64,000 nucleotides of DNA from Pseudooceanicola nanhaiensis (GCF_020171315.1 NZ_JAIUZP010000008.1:248001-312000); one strand, 5' to 3'; numbered from the stretch's first letter, positions 44,170-53,463 are shown. Notes: a model not told the origin generated them from the sequence alone. Program-made: numbers and translations.

Positions 44170-44535
44170 ATGGAAAACGTCGTCCTCATCATCCACCTGC
44201 TGCTGGCGCTCTCGCTGATCGGCGTGGTGCTGCTGCAACGCTCCGAAGGGGGCGGTCTCGGCATGGGTGGCGGCGGCGCGATGACCGGGCGGCAGGCCGC
44301 CACGGCGCTCAGCAAGATCACCTGGTTCCTCGCCATCGGCTTCATCATCACCTCGCTGGTGCTGACGATCGTCGCCGCCGAGAAATCCGCAGGCTCCTCG
44401 ATCCTCGACCGTCTCGGCGTGGCCGCACCGGCCGCCGAGCAGAGCCAGACCGCGCCTGTTTCGCCGGACACCGGCGGCAGCCTCGTCCCGCCGCCGGCGG
44501 CTGACGACAACACGCTGGTGCCCTCGGCCAACTGA
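44170..44535 (+). CDS. secG: Preprotein translocase subunit SecG
   Basis: A 121-residue SecG with two membrane helices. The conserved core VLLQRSEGGGLGMGGGGAMTGR links them (quoted in part: LLQRSEGGGLG). The C-terminal tail, rich in Pro, Ala and Ser, is longer than in enterobacteria, as usual in alphaproteobacteria. SecG assists SecYEA during protein export. It precedes pyrG, as in many Rhodobacterales genomes. Confidence 0.93.
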   Translation: MENVVLIIHLLLALSLIGVVLLQRSEGGGLGMGGGGAMTGRQAATALSKITWFLAIGFIITSLVLTIVAAEKSAGSSILDRLGVAAPAAEQSQTAPVSPDTGGSLVPPPAADDNTLVPSAN

Positions 44536-44748
44536 GCCGGGGCCCCGCCGCGGGGGCAGGTCCGCCCTGCCCGTCCGCCACGCGGCAAAACCGCCGCAGC
44601 CCGCCCCCGACCCATCGGCGCGGGCAACGGGGACAGCACCCCTGACGACATACAACAAGTTGAGGATCGCCCATAATCCTCAACAGCATCTTGCGTTTGG
44701 ATTGCCAAAGGCCTCCGAATCTGATAGCGGTCAAATCCCGTGATGCTG

Positions 44749-44768
44749 CGGTCCCGAGGGGCCGTTTT
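44749..44768 (+). terminator. Possible secG terminator before pyrG
   Basis: CGGTCCC and GGGGCCG pair over seven bases (one G-T) with a two-base loop and are followed by TTTT. It stands 60 bases before the pyrG start and could end secG transcripts. The stem is short, so support is moderate. Confidence 0.4.
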
Positions 44769-44827
44769 GGGCATGAATTGGCGTTTCCGACGCTTTGAAT
44801 GAGACTTCACGGGGGTTATCCGAGCAT

Positions 44828-46471
44828 ATGGCCAGATACATCTTCATCACGGGCGGCGTCGTGTCGTCCCTTGGCAAAGGTCTGGCCTCGGCGGCCCTTG
44901 GGGCGCTTCTGCAGGCGCGCGGCTTCTCGGTCCGCCTGCGCAAGCTGGATCCCTACCTGAACGTGGACCCGGGCACGATGTCGCCCTTCGAGCACGGCGA
45001 GGTCTTCGTGACCGACGACGGCGCCGAGACCGACCTCGACCTCGGCCATTACGAGCGCTTCACCGGCGTGGCCGCCCGCAAGACCGACAGCGTCTCCTCG
45101 GGCCGGATCTATTCCAACGTGCTCGAGAAGGAGCGCCGCGGCGATTACCTGGGCAAGACGATCCAGGTGATTCCCCACGTCACGAACGAGATCAAGGATT
45201 TCCTCGCCGTGGGCGAGGACGAGGTCGACTTCATGCTCTGCGAGATCGGCGGCACCGTCGGCGACATCGAGGGCCTGCCCTTCTTCGAGGCGATCCGCCA
45301 GTTCAGCCAGGACCGGCCCCGCGGTCAGTGCATCTTCATGCACCTGACCCTGCTGCCCTGGCTGGCGGCCTCCGGCGAGCTCAAGACCAAGCCGACCCAG
45401 CACTCGGTGAAGGAGCTGCGCTCCATCGGCCTGCAGCCGGACATCCTCGTCTGCCGCTCGGAGCACCCGATCCCCGACAAGGAGCGCGAGAAGATCGGCC
45501 TCTTCTGCAACGTGCGTGCGGATGCGGTGATCGCGGCCTACGACCTCAAGTCGATCTACGAGGCGCCGCTGGCCTACCACCGCGAGGGGCTGGACCAGGC
45601 CGTCCTGGATGCCTTCCAGATCTCGCCGGCGCCGCGCCCTGACCTCAGCGTCTGGGAAGACGTGTCGGACCGCCTCGTGCACACCGACGGCGAGGTGAAC
45701 ATCGCCATCGTCGGCAAGTACACGCAGCTGGAAGACGCCTACAAGTCGATCAAGGAGGCCCTGACCCACGGCGGCATGGCCAACCGGATCAAGGTCAACG
45801 TGGAATGGGTGGATGCCGAGGTCTTCGACCACGAAGACGCGGCCCCCCACCTTGAAGGCTACCACGCGATCCTCGTGCCCGGCGGCTTTGGCGAGCGCGG
45901 CACCGAGGGCAAGATCAAGGCGGCGCAATTCGCCCGCGAGCGCAAGATCCCCTACCTCGGGATCTGCCTCGGGATGCAGATGGCCGTGATCGAGGCGGCC
46001 CGGAACCTCGCCGGTCTTACCACCGCGGGCTCCGAGGAATTCGACCACGAGGCCGGCAAGAAGCGGTTCGAGCCGGTGGTTTACCACCTGAAGGAATGGG
46101 TGCAGGGCAACCACGCGGTGCAGCGCAAGGTCGACGACGACAAGGGCGGCACCATGCGTCTTGGCGCCTATACCGCGGCCCTGGCCGAAGGCTCCAAGGT
46201 GGCCGAGGTCTATGGCACCACGCAGATCGAGGAACGCCATCGTCACCGCTACGAGGTGGACATCAAGTACCGCGAGAAGCTGGAAGCCTGCGGGCTTCAG
46301 TTCTCGGGCATGTCGCCCGATGGCCGCCTGCCCGAGATCGTCGAGGTGAAGGACCACCCGTGGTTCATCGGCGTGCAGTTCCACCCGGAACTGAAATCGA
46401 AGCCCTTCGACCCGCATCCCCTGTTCCGCGACTTCGTGCGCGCGGCCAAGGAAGTCTCGCGGCTGGTGTGA
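44828..46471 (+). CDS. pyrG: CTP synthase
   Basis: A 547-residue CTP synthetase. The N-terminal amidoligase domain begins [21 protein letters not shown] (shown in part: [13 protein letters not shown]), with [19 protein letters not shown] after it. The C-terminal class I glutamine amidotransferase has the Cys nucleophile in [11 protein letters not shown] and a catalytic His-Glu pair in VQFHPELKS. It converts UTP to CTP. The in-frame TTG at 44795 is rejected in favour of ATG 44828. Confidence 0.97.
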   Translation: MARYIFITGGVVSSLGKGLASAALGALLQARGFSVRLRKLDPYLNVDPGTMSPFEHGEVFVTDDGAETDLDLGHYERFTGVAARKTDSVSSGRIYSNVLEKERRGDYLGKTIQVIPHVTNEIKDFLAVGEDEVDFMLCEIGGTVGDIEGLPFFEAIRQFSQDRPRGQCIFMHLTLLPWLAASGELKTKPTQHSVKELRSIGLQPDILVCRSEHPIPDKEREKIGLFCNVRADAVIAAYDLKSIYEAPLAYHREGLDQAVLDAFQISPAPRPDLSVWEDVSDRLVHTDGEVNIAIVGKYTQLEDAYKSIKEALTHGGMANRIKVNVEWVDAEVFDHEDAAPHLEGYHAILVPGGFGERGTEGKIKAAQFARERKIPYLGICLGMQMAVIEAARNLAGLTTAGSEEFDHEAGKKRFEPVVYHLKEWVQGNHAVQRKVDDDKGGTMRLGAYTAALAEGSKVAEVYGTTQIEERHRHRYEVDIKYREKLEACGLQFSGMSPDGRLPEIVEVKDHPWFIGVQFHPELKSKPFDPHPLFRDFVRAAKEVSRLV

Positions 46472-46510
46472 TCCCGCCCGGACCCGACCCGGACCCGGAC
46501 CGAACATGAC

Positions 46511-46537
46511 AAAGGGGAGCCTCGCGGCTCCCCTTTT
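46511..46537. terminator. Bidirectional terminator between pyrG and a peroxiredoxin gene
   Basis: AAAGGGGAGCC and GGCTCCCCTTT form an 11-bp stem with a TCGC loop, and T or A runs lie on both sides. It serves the convergent pair pyrG and the peroxiredoxin-like gene. Confidence 0.9.
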
Positions 46538-46570
46538 GCATTCCCCCGACAGTCTTGGCTGCGTGGCAGC

Positions 46571-47170
46571 TCAGAACCGCATCCGCTGTGCGGCCAGTTC
46601 GTCGTAATGCTCCTGCGCCGCATCGAGGGCGCGCAGCATCTCGTCCGTCGAGCGCGAGATATAGAGCGGGTATTCGAACAGCATGCTGACCTTGAGGCGC
46701 GGGTTGATGATGATCGTCTTGCGGATCGTCGTCTCGACTTCCTCGTGCGGCAGGATCATCCCGAAGGTGCTGGTCAGCAGCCCGTCCGGATCGGACATGA
46801 TCGGCACCCTGATCCGCTGACCGCCCCGGGCCGAGGCCTGGGCACACCAGTCGTTCAGCTCTGCCACGCTGTTGCGCGCAATGCCCACCACCTTGACGCC
46901 CGCACGCAGCAGGTCTTCCTGAAGCGCACCGAGGGAGATCAGTTCGCGCGTACAGGTGTCCGAGAAGGCCGCAGCGATCGAGAAGAAGATCGTCCAGTTG
47001 CCGCTCGCATAGGGGTGGAATGTCATCTTTCCGATGGTGGAGTCGGCGGAGAAGTTGGGGAAGTTCTCACCGATTCTCGGCGTCCATCGTGCCGAATTCG
47101 TATAGTCGGTCGGGACCTCGATCCAGGTGGCGGGCACCTTGGGCGGGTCTTTCTTCGGATTTCTCAGCAT
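46571..47170 (-). CDS. Peroxiredoxin-like protein (Prx6/AhpC-TSA group)
   Basis: A 199-residue thioredoxin-fold protein of the 1-Cys peroxiredoxin type. The peroxidatic Cys is probably Cys73 in AAAFSDTCTREL, and IIINPRLKVSMLFEYPL matches the Prx6 arm (usually LTLLYP-like). The classical PxxxTxxC motif reads AxxxSxxC here, so Pro is lost and Thr is replaced by Ser. It is a cytosolic protein that would reduce peroxides if active. It converges on pyrG. Confidence 0.8.
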   Translation of the reverse strand: MLRNPKKDPPKVPATWIEVPTDYTNSARWTPRIGENFPNFSADSTIGKMTFHPYASGNWTIFFSIAAAFSDTCTRELISLGALQEDLLRAGVKVVGIARNSVAELNDWCAQASARGGQRIRVPIMSDPDGLLTSTFGMILPHEEVETTIRKTIIINPRLKVSMLFEYPLYISRSTDEMLRALDAAQEHYDELAAQRMRF

Positions 47171-47542
47171 AACGCCTCAGATATTTATTATGTCACAGAC
47201 GAACAGCTGTACTCGTACCGGTCGTTTGCCTGTGTCTATTGGGAGCACTGGGTGAGACTAGGAACAATATGTGTCGAAAGTGGGGCCTGTGGCGTTTCCG
47301 TAAACAATTTATCGACCGCGCCCAATTTTGTCCCAACGGCCGCCCGCCGGGCCTGTCCTCCGGCCGGAAACCCGGGCCGGTGAGCGGAAAAACTCCCGTC
47401 TAGACGGCCCCTTGCGGGTGCCCCCCTGCTCCCGCCGCGCAGGGTCCGAGGCATCATCTGCCTGTCACAAATCCATGGTCTAAGGCTCCCAAAGGCCCCC
47501 GTTTCGGCGTGGGGCCCGTATAGTTGCGCGAAGGAGCCCCCG
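47171..47542. other. Intergenic region between peroxiredoxin and ppk2 genes
   Basis: A 372-base divergent region. It is AT-rich near 47171-47320 and GC-rich after, and must hold promoters for both genes. The only clear symmetry is a 12-base palindrome CCGTCTAGACGG at 47396-47407. I see no convincing small gene and cannot define the promoters by eye. Confidence 0.5.
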
Positions 47543-48460
47543 ATGTCCCCTGATGATCTCGATGCCGCCCAGGACTGGCTGGAAGCCGAACTGCAGGACG
47601 AGCTGGACGAGGATTACGAGATCGAGCTGGAGGATGCCGTCCTCTCGATGAAGATCCGCGAGATCTACCGCAAGGCCCATGGGCCCACGATCCCGCGGCC
47701 CGAGTATTTCCGCGCCCTGCTCCACCTTCAGGCCGAGCTGATCAAGCTGCAGGACTGGGTCATCGCCAACAACGAAAAGGTCGTGGTGATCTTCGAGGGC
47801 CGTGACAGCGCGGGCAAGGGCGGCGTGATCAAGCGGATCACCCAGCGTCTGAACCCGCGCGTGGTGCGCACCGTCGCCCTGCCCGCCCCGACCGAGCGCG
47901 AGAAATCCCAGTGGTATTTCCAGCGCTACGTGCCTCATCTGCCCGCGGGCGGCGAGATCGTCCTCTTCGACCGCTCGTGGTACAACCGCGCCGGGGTCGA
48001 GCGCGTCATGGGCTTTGCCGATGAGACGCAGGTGAAGGAGTTCTTCGACGACGTGCCGGAATTCGAGCGGATGCTGAAACGCTCCGGCATCCGGCTGATC
48101 AAGTACTGGTTCTCGATCACCGACGAAGAGCAGCAGATGCGCTTCCTCATGCGCATCCACGACCCGCTGAAGCAGTGGAAGCTGTCGCCGATGGACCTGC
48201 AAAGCCGCGTGAAGTGGGAGCAGTACACCAAGGCCAAGGAAGAGATGCTGGCCCGCACCAACATCCCCGAGGCGCCGTGGTACATCGTGCCCGGCAACGA
48301 CAAGAAGCGCGCCCGGCTGAACTGCATCGACCACCTGCTGTCGTTGATCCCCTACGCGGAGGTCGACCACGAGGAGATCGCCCTGCCCGAGCGGGTGTTC
48401 AACCCGGCCTATGAGCGCGACGTGCTGCCGCCAGAGCTTTACGTGCCGTCGAAGTACTGA
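47543..48460 (+). CDS. ppk2: Polyphosphate kinase 2
   Basis: A 305-residue PPK2-family P-loop kinase transferring phosphate between polyphosphate and nucleoside phosphates. Walker A is EGRDSAGKGG, the lid and Walker B regions are FQRYVPHLPAGGEI and FDRSWYNRAGVERVMGF, and the length fits class I PPK2. The acidic N-terminal 40 residues (EAELQDELDEDYEIELEDA) are a common extension. The class preference (ADP or GDP) cannot be read from sequence. A terminator follows. Phosphate released from phosphonates could be stored through such enzymes, but no operon link exists. Confidence 0.93.
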   Translation: MSPDDLDAAQDWLEAELQDELDEDYEIELEDAVLSMKIREIYRKAHGPTIPRPEYFRALLHLQAELIKLQDWVIANNEKVVVIFEGRDSAGKGGVIKRITQRLNPRVVRTVALPAPTEREKSQWYFQRYVPHLPAGGEIVLFDRSWYNRAGVERVMGFADETQVKEFFDDVPEFERMLKRSGIRLIKYWFSITDEEQQMRFLMRIHDPLKQWKLSPMDLQSRVKWEQYTKAKEEMLARTNIPEAPWYIVPGNDKKRARLNCIDHLLSLIPYAEVDHEEIALPERVFNPAYERDVLPPELYVPSKY

Positions 48461-48487
48461 TCCCCGGCACGCGCCTCAGAACGACAG

Positions 48488-48513
48488 AAGGCCCGGCAGA
48501 TGCCGGGCCTTTC
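48488..48513 (+). terminator. ppk2 terminator
   Basis: AAGGCCCGGCA and TGCCGGGCCTT form an 11-bp stem with a GA loop, followed by TC. The 3' half, GCCGGGCCTTTCAG, is repeated immediately downstream (48518-48531), a small tandem duplication. Confidence 0.75.
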
Positions 48514-48563
48514 AGCAGCCGGGCCTTTCAGATGACGGGGCCGCGTGGGCCCCTGCGGGGCCG

Positions 48564-49202
48564 TCAGCCCTGAAAGAGCGGCAGCACGTGTTTGCGAAAC
48601 AGGCTCGAGTCGCGCACGATGCAGCGGCGTTTGCCCGAGGCGCGATACTCCGCGATCATCGGGGCCACGAGCACCGGGTTGAAGCACCAGCGGCCCCGGC
48701 GGCCATTGCGCGCATCAGCCTGCTGGCCCGAAACCCACTGGCAGAAGCCCCGGCAGTCGCGCATCTGGCGCGAGGCATCGGGCAGGTAGAAGCCACAGTT
48801 CACCCGCTGGCAGATCGCATCGAGAAGCGCACAGGCTGCGCGGTCCTTCTCCGGCACGTCGTCGCGCGGGGTCATGTTGTATTTCAAAGGGTTGCCGTTC
48901 ATGAACACGGTCAGCGCCGTGCCCAGATCCACGCCCTGATGCGCGAGGATGTCGCGCAGTTCGGGCAGGTTCTCTTCGGTCCAGGGCATTTGCCGGGCAC
49001 GCCGGCAGTTTTCCACCACGGGATCGACCGCAGGCAGCGGCCGCGATGCGTCTTCAACCTCGCCATTGAGGTCGTGCATCAGCGACATTGTCGCGAGCAT
49101 TTCACAGTACTCCGTTGTACCAATAGGTCTCAGATGCTGTCCTTCTTTCAGGGGACTTGGAAAATAATTCGGAAAAAATGTGGCATTTACTGGATCGGGC
49201 AT
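48564..49202 (-). CDS. Cysteine-rich hypothetical protein
   Basis: A 212-residue protein that I do not recognise. It has nine cysteines, including CX4C (CQRVNC) and CX3C (CRGFC) pairs near the C-terminal half, no membrane segment and no signal peptide. The element VDLGTALTVFMNGNP recalls the DUF4274 repeat (CDLGTALLMF), a weak resemblance only. GGAG lies five bases before ATG 49202, which supports the start. It is convergent with ppk2 and divergent from the TerB-like gene. A metal-binding or redox role is possible, but nothing in the sequence proves it. Confidence 0.65.
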   Translation of the reverse strand: MPDPVNATFFPNYFPSPLKEGQHLRPIGTTEYCEMLATMSLMHDLNGEVEDASRPLPAVDPVVENCRRARQMPWTEENLPELRDILAHQGVDLGTALTVFMNGNPLKYNMTPRDDVPEKDRAACALLDAICQRVNCGFYLPDASRQMRDCRGFCQWVSGQQADARNGRRGRWCFNPVLVAPMIAEYRASGKRRCIVRDSSLFRKHVLPLFQG

Positions 49203-49338
49203 GTTTTCTCCGTCCGGTGCTGAAAAACCCTTGAAAGACGGGGTTTTGCCTGCGGCCCTTGCTCACAAGTGCTTGTAGATGCGCACATCCCCGGCTTTCT
49301 GTGTTGGCGGCCTCCCGCACTCCGCTTATATCGGACCC

Positions 49339-49776
49339 ATGTTCGGAGATTTCCTTGCCCGCCTGATCCAGCCCGAGCCGCCGCGCCTGCCGCAGGCGGA
49401 GGCCCGTCTTGCGCTGATTGCCCTGCTGGTCCGCGTCGCGCGCAGCGACAACCATTACGCGGGCGCCGAGCGGGACCGCATCTTTCGCATCGCGCAGAGC
49501 CGCTACGCGCTCGACGCCTCCGCCGCGGCCGCCCTGCTGGAAGAGGCCGAGACGCTGGAAGGTCAGGCCCCCGACACCGTCCGCTTCACCCGCGCGATCA
49601 AGGATGCCGTGCCCCTCGAAGAGCGCATCGGCGTGATCGAGGCGATGTGGGAGATCGTCATGGCGGACGGCAAACGCGACGAGGAAGAGAACGCGCTGAT
49701 GCGCCTCGTGGCCTCGCTCCTCGGCATCACGGATCAGGACAGCAATGCCGCGCGTCTGCGCGTGACCCCGCGCTGA
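49339..49776 (+). CDS. TerB-family protein
   Basis: A 145-residue mostly helical protein of the TerB/TerB-like fold. ARLALIALLVRVARSDNHYAGAERDRI and AMWEIVMADGKRDEEENALMRLVASLLGI show the paired acidic helix motif (ADGK.dEeE) that binds a metal in TerB proteins. ATG 49339 is preferred; the earlier in-frame start lies 60 bases upstream without support. Despite the family name, tellurite resistance is not implied; these proteins may act in membrane stress. It stands alone. Confidence 0.85.
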   Translation: MFGDFLARLIQPEPPRLPQAEARLALIALLVRVARSDNHYAGAERDRIFRIAQSRYALDASAAAALLEEAETLEGQAPDTVRFTRAIKDAVPLEERIGVIEAMWEIVMADGKRDEEENALMRLVASLLGITDQDSNAARLRVTPR

Positions 49777-49798
49777 TCCACCGCCCTCTAGGGATTAC

Positions 49799-49843
49799 CC
49801 GGAAAATTCGAATTTTCCGGCCCGTTTTCTTCGAAGAAAACGG
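49799..49843. repeat. AT-rich double palindrome, copy 5
   Basis: Perfect 22-base palindromes at 49799-49820 (half-site CCGGAAAATTC) and 49822-49843 (half-site CCGTTTTCTTC), with one base between. It differs in stem sequence from copies 1-4 and 6 but shares the architecture and closely resembles copy 7. Confidence 0.88.
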
Positions 49844-50004
49844 ACAGTGCCGCTGTCGGAGGCACGATTGACGCTGCCTTGCGCGGCGTCATCCGCCCGT
49901 TTTCAGGGCATTTCCCTACGTCATGGGGCACATCATCGTTGATTATACCCCGGAATCGCGCCCTACTGGCCGCGTAACGGATCAATGACACCAGAAGAGG
50001 CCCC

Positions 50005-50781
50005 GTGAGCCACCAGCCCCCCGTGATCGAAATCCGGGATCTGCACAAAGCCTATGCCGATCTCGAAGTGCTCAAGGGTGTCACGATCACCGCGCGTCGC
50101 GGTGATGTCGTGTCCATGATCGGCTCTTCCGGTTCGGGCAAGTCGACCCTTCTGCGCTGTGCCAACCTGCTGGAGGACAGCCAGCAGGGCGAGATCCTCT
50201 TCAAGGGCGAGGCCGTGCACTGGCGCGGTTCCGGCCCCCATCGGCGCCCGGGCGACCCGAAACAGGTGCTCCGGATCCGGACAAATCTTTCCATGGTGTT
50301 CCAGCAGTTCAACCTCTGGTCCCACATGACGATCCTTCAGAACGTCATGGAGGCCCCCGTCACCGTGCAGGGCCGCGACCGGGCCGAGGTGGAGCAGAAG
50401 GCACGCCATTACCTTGCCAAGGTGGGCATCGGCGACAAGGCCGACGCCTGGCCGGCGCAGCTTTCGGGCGGCCAGCAGCAGCGGGCGGCGATTGCCCGCG
50501 CGCTCTGCATGGAGCCCGAGGCGCTGCTCTTCGACGAGCCCACTTCGGCGCTGGACCCGGAACTGGAACAGGAAGTGGTGAAGGTCATCAAGGATCTGGC
50601 CAACGAGGGCCGGACGATGATCCTCGTCACCCATGACATGCGGCTGGCAGCGGACGTGTCGGACCACGTCGTCTTCCTGCATCAGGGCCGCATCGAGGAG
50701 GAGGGTCCGCCCTCCGCCCTCTTCGGCGCGCCCAAGACGGCCCGCCTGCAGCAATTCCTCAGCGCGACGCAGAGCGCCTGA
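50005..50781 (+). CDS. Amino-acid-type ABC transporter ATP-binding protein
   Basis: A 258-residue ABC ATPase of the polar amino acid (HisP/GlnQ) type. Walker A is IGSSGSGKSTLLRC, the signature QLSGGQQQRAAIARAL and Walker B LLFDEPTSALDPEL. It opens an operon with a binding protein and two permeases. The start is a GTG at 50005, with AGAGG upstream. Substrate must be judged from the downstream genes, which point to an amine or basic amino acid. Confidence 0.92.
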   Translation: MSHQPPVIEIRDLHKAYADLEVLKGVTITARRGDVVSMIGSSGSGKSTLLRCANLLEDSQQGEILFKGEAVHWRGSGPHRRPGDPKQVLRIRTNLSMVFQQFNLWSHMTILQNVMEAPVTVQGRDRAEVEQKARHYLAKVGIGDKADAWPAQLSGGQQQRAAIARALCMEPEALLFDEPTSALDPELEQEVVKVIKDLANEGRTMILVTHDMRLAADVSDHVVFLHQGRIEEEGPPSALFGAPKTARLQQFLSATQSA

Positions 50782-50821
50782 GGCAATCGGACCCAAGTCC
50801 AACACAAACGGGAGAAATTTC

Positions 50822-51547
50822 ATGAAAACGCTGATCCAAGCCACGGCCATTCTGGCGCTCACCGCCGGCATGGGCATGGCTCAGACCGTGCGTCTGGGGA
50901 CCGAGGGCGCCTACCCTCCGTACAACCTGATCAACGACGCGGGCGAGGTCGACGGCTTCGAACGCGAGCTGGGTGACGAGCTGTGCAAACGCGCCGAGCT
51001 GACCTGCGAGTGGGTCACCAACGACTGGGATTCGATCATTCCGAACCTCGTGTCGGGCAACTACGACGTGATCATGGCCGGCATGTCGATCACGCCCGAG
51101 CGGGACGAGGTCATCGACTTCACCCAGAACTACACCCCGCCCTCCTCCTCCTCCTACGTCGGCCTGTCTGATGACGTGGACATCACCGGCGGCGTGATCG
51201 CAGCCCAGACCGCCACCATCCAGGCCGCCCACGTGGCCGAGACCGGCGCGACCCTGCTGGAATTCGCAACGCCCGACGAAACCGTCGCGGCCGTGCGCAA
51301 CGGCGAGGCCGACGCGGTGCTGGCCGACAAGGACTTCCTCGTGCCGATCGTGGCCGAGTCTGGCGGCGAGCTGACCTTCGTGGGCGATGACGTGCCGCTC
51401 GGCGGTGGCGTCGGCGCGGGCCTGCGCGAAAGCGACACCGAGCTGAAAGAGAAGCTCGACGCGGCCATCGGTTCCATGAAGGAAGACGGCACGCTCAACG
51501 CGATGATCACCAAGTGGTTCGGCGAAGACGCCCTGACCTACGAGTGA
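50822..51547 (+). CDS. Periplasmic amino-acid/amine-binding protein
   Basis: A 241-residue solute-binding protein of ABC transporter family 3. Residues 1-21 are a signal peptide ending GMGMAQT. The mature protein has TEGAYPPYNLINDAGEVDGFERELGDELC, the first ligand-binding loop, and a MAGMSITPERDEVIDF segment, with an Asp/Glu-rich pocket. GGGAG precedes ATG 50822. A strong stem-loop follows at 51581, which may leave the binding protein in excess over the permeases, as is common for such operons. Substrate likely basic or amine, by context. Confidence 0.9.
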   Translation: MKTLIQATAILALTAGMGMAQTVRLGTEGAYPPYNLINDAGEVDGFERELGDELCKRAELTCEWVTNDWDSIIPNLVSGNYDVIMAGMSITPERDEVIDFTQNYTPPSSSSYVGLSDDVDITGGVIAAQTATIQAAHVAETGATLLEFATPDETVAAVRNGEADAVLADKDFLVPIVAESGGELTFVGDDVPLGGGVGAGLRESDTELKEKLDAAIGSMKEDGTLNAMITKWFGEDALTYE

Positions 51548-51580
51548 TCCCGGCGGTTCTTCCGCTTTCCTGATCGGGGT

Positions 51581-51600
51581 GGCCGCGCCTCTGCGCGGCC
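51581..51600 (+). other. Intercistronic stem-loop after the binding-protein gene
   Basis: GGCCGCGC, loop CTCT, GCGCGGCC: a perfect 8-bp GC stem between the binding-protein and permease genes. No T run follows. Such hairpins often stabilise the upstream mRNA and set the binding protein to permease ratio. Confidence 0.7.
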
Positions 51601-51633
51601 GCTCCCTCCGGACCCAACCCGGATTTCACACAG

Positions 51634-52515
51634 ATGTTCGACTACTGCGCCAATCCCGACACGCTGGAAGGGCTCCGCTGGTTCAGCTGCTACCTGACCA
51701 CGGCCAAGCACATGATGTTCTACGAGAGCTTCCTCGTGGTCATCGGGCTGATGCTGATCACCGTGCCCTGCGCCATGGCCTTCGGCTTTGGCGGCGCGCT
51801 TGCCGCGCGCTCGCATGTGACGCCGCTGCGCTGGATCGGCAAGGGCTATGCCGCCATGGTGCGCGGCGTGCCGGACATCGCCTTCTTCCTCTTCGTGCCG
51901 CTCGCCCTCGATCAGGGGCTGGAATGGATGCGGCACAAGGTGAAATGCCCCGACTGGGATCAGCCGATCCGGCAGGGCAACGATTTCGTGGTCTGTGCGC
52001 AGGCCAAGCTGCCGCTCGGCTCGGCCCCGCAATGGCAGCATGAGACCTATGGCATCATCCTCGCCGTCGCGGCCTTTGCCTTCGTCTTCGGCGCCTTCGC
52101 GGCCCATGTCCTGTCGGGCGCGATGAACGCGGTGCCCAAGGCGCAGCTGGAAACCGCCGAGGCCTATGGCATGACCAAGGGCCAGATCACCCGCCGCATC
52201 CTGATCCCGCAGATGTGGGTCTATGCGCTGCCGGGCCTGTCGAACCTCTGGATGGTGCTGATCAAGGCGACGCCGCTGCTGTTCCTGCTGGGGGTTCAGG
52301 ACATCGTCTACTGGGCGCGGGAACTGGGCGGCTCGAAGACCAGCGCCTATGCCTATCCGCACCCGGACTGGCGTCTTTATTACTTCCTCGCGCTGCTCGT
52401 CTTCTACCTCGGGCTGACGAAAGTGTCCGAGATCGGGCTGGCGCGGCTGAACCGCCGCCTGTCGCGGGGACAGGCCACACTGGCCGGTGAAGAACAGAGG
52501 AAGGCCCCGGCATGA
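51634..52515 (+). CDS. ABC transporter permease 1 (amino-acid type)
   Basis: A 293-residue inner-membrane permease of the HisM/HisQ type. The cytosolic EAA loop ETAEAYGMTKGQITRRILIP contacts the ATPase. A hydrophilic insertion between the early helices (about residues 99-131, EWMRHKVKCPDW through APQWQHETYG) is longer than in HisM. It ends by a 4-base overlap with the second permease. Five or so membrane segments are visible. Confidence 0.9.
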   Translation: MFDYCANPDTLEGLRWFSCYLTTAKHMMFYESFLVVIGLMLITVPCAMAFGFGGALAARSHVTPLRWIGKGYAAMVRGVPDIAFFLFVPLALDQGLEWMRHKVKCPDWDQPIRQGNDFVVCAQAKLPLGSAPQWQHETYGIILAVAAFAFVFGAFAAHVLSGAMNAVPKAQLETAEAYGMTKGQITRRILIPQMWVYALPGLSNLWMVLIKATPLLFLLGVQDIVYWARELGGSKTSAYAYPHPDWRLYYFLALLVFYLGLTKVSEIGLARLNRRLSRGQATLAGEEQRKAPA

Positions 52516-53351
52516 GCTGCGCCCAGACCATCCACGACTACGCCCTGCGCTCCATCGGCATCGGCGAGCGCCTGCTGCCGCGCTCCGACTTCACGCTGTG
52601 CCAGCAGTTCACGCTGATCGGCTCCGGCCTGATCTGGAACATCTACTTCGCGGTCTGCGCCCTCGCGCTCGGCTTCTTCCTGTCGACCGGCGTGGCGCTT
52701 GCCCGCTCCGCCCCCTCGCCCTTCGTGCGCAAACCGGCGGAATGGTTCATCTTCGTCTTCCGGGGCAGCCCGCTCTTCATCCAGTTCTTCCTCTTCTACG
52801 AGGCGCTGACCCTGCTGCCCAAGGCGGGCATCGACCTGAACCTCGGCATCGTCGAGATCAACATGGCGACCCGCTGGCTGACCCGGGCGTGGGCGGGCGC
52901 GCTGATCGTGCTGTTCCTGAACACCTCCGCCTATGGCGGCGAGATCTTCTATGGCGCCCTGCGCTCGGTCCCCAAGGGCGACCTGGAGGCGGCGGATGCC
53001 TACGGCTTCTCGGGCTGGAAGAAGTTCCGCAAGATCACCTGGCCCACCATGCTGCGCCTCGCCTGGCCCGCCTATACGAACGAGGCGATCTTCCTCTTCC
53101 ACGCCACGACGCTGGTCTACTTCAGCTCCTTCCCGGCGTGGCAGCAGAAGGGCGATGCGCTCTACTACGCGAGCTATTTCGCGGACAAGACCTTCAACCC
53201 CTTCATCCCCTACCCGATCCTCGCCTTCTATTTCATGATGCTGACGCTGGCGATCATCGGCACATTCGGCCTGATCAACAGGCGGTTGAACCGCCACCTG
53301 CCACAATCCTCCCGCAAGGGGTTACGCCCGCGGATGATGTTGGTAAGGTGA
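52512..53351 (+). CDS. ABC transporter permease 2 (amino-acid type)
   Basis: A 279-residue partner permease. The EAA loop is LEAADAYGFSGWKKFRKITWP, and FRGSPLFIQFFLFYEALTLL follows the second helix. It carries the same type of extra periplasmic segment as permease 1. Its stop codon overlaps the likely ribosome-binding site (AAGG) of the following 35-codon reading frame, suggesting coupling. Confidence 0.9.
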   Translation: MSCAQTIHDYALRSIGIGERLLPRSDFTLCQQFTLIGSGLIWNIYFAVCALALGFFLSTGVALARSAPSPFVRKPAEWFIFVFRGSPLFIQFFLFYEALTLLPKAGIDLNLGIVEINMATRWLTRAWAGALIVLFLNTSAYGGEIFYGALRSVPKGDLEAADAYGFSGWKKFRKITWPTMLRLAWPAYTNEAIFLFHATTLVYFSSFPAWQQKGDALYYASYFADKTFNPFIPYPILAFYFMMLTLAIIGTFGLINRRLNRHLPQSSRKGLRPRMMLVR

Positions 53352-53355
53352 TCCC

Positions 53356-53463
53356 ATGCGTTTCGATCCCAAGGTAATGGCCGCGATGGGCTGCGTCTGG
53401 TGGCGCCGTCGCATGGGCCAATGGCAGGGCCGGACCCCGGGGGCCGGCGGCAAGGGCTTCTAA
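53356..53463 (+). CDS. Small 35-residue Trp/Arg/Gly-rich peptide
   Basis: ATG 53356 follows the permease stop by four bases and has AAGGTG five bases upstream. The predicted 35 residues contain CVWWRRRMGQWQGRTPG and end in GAGGKGF. The stop codon lies in the loop of a hairpin (53452-53470). It is in the position of a leader peptide for the glutamine-synthetase-like gene. I do not recognise it. The good start context and its position make it more than a chance frame, but no protein evidence exists. Confidence 0.45.
   Translation: MRFDPKVMAAMGCVWWRRRMGQWQGRTPGAGGKGF

Noticed and set aside
44816-46507. A long antisense frame opposite pyrG
   Set aside because: Low-complexity Leu, Val and Gly content follows from pyrG codon usage; pyrG motifs are decisive.
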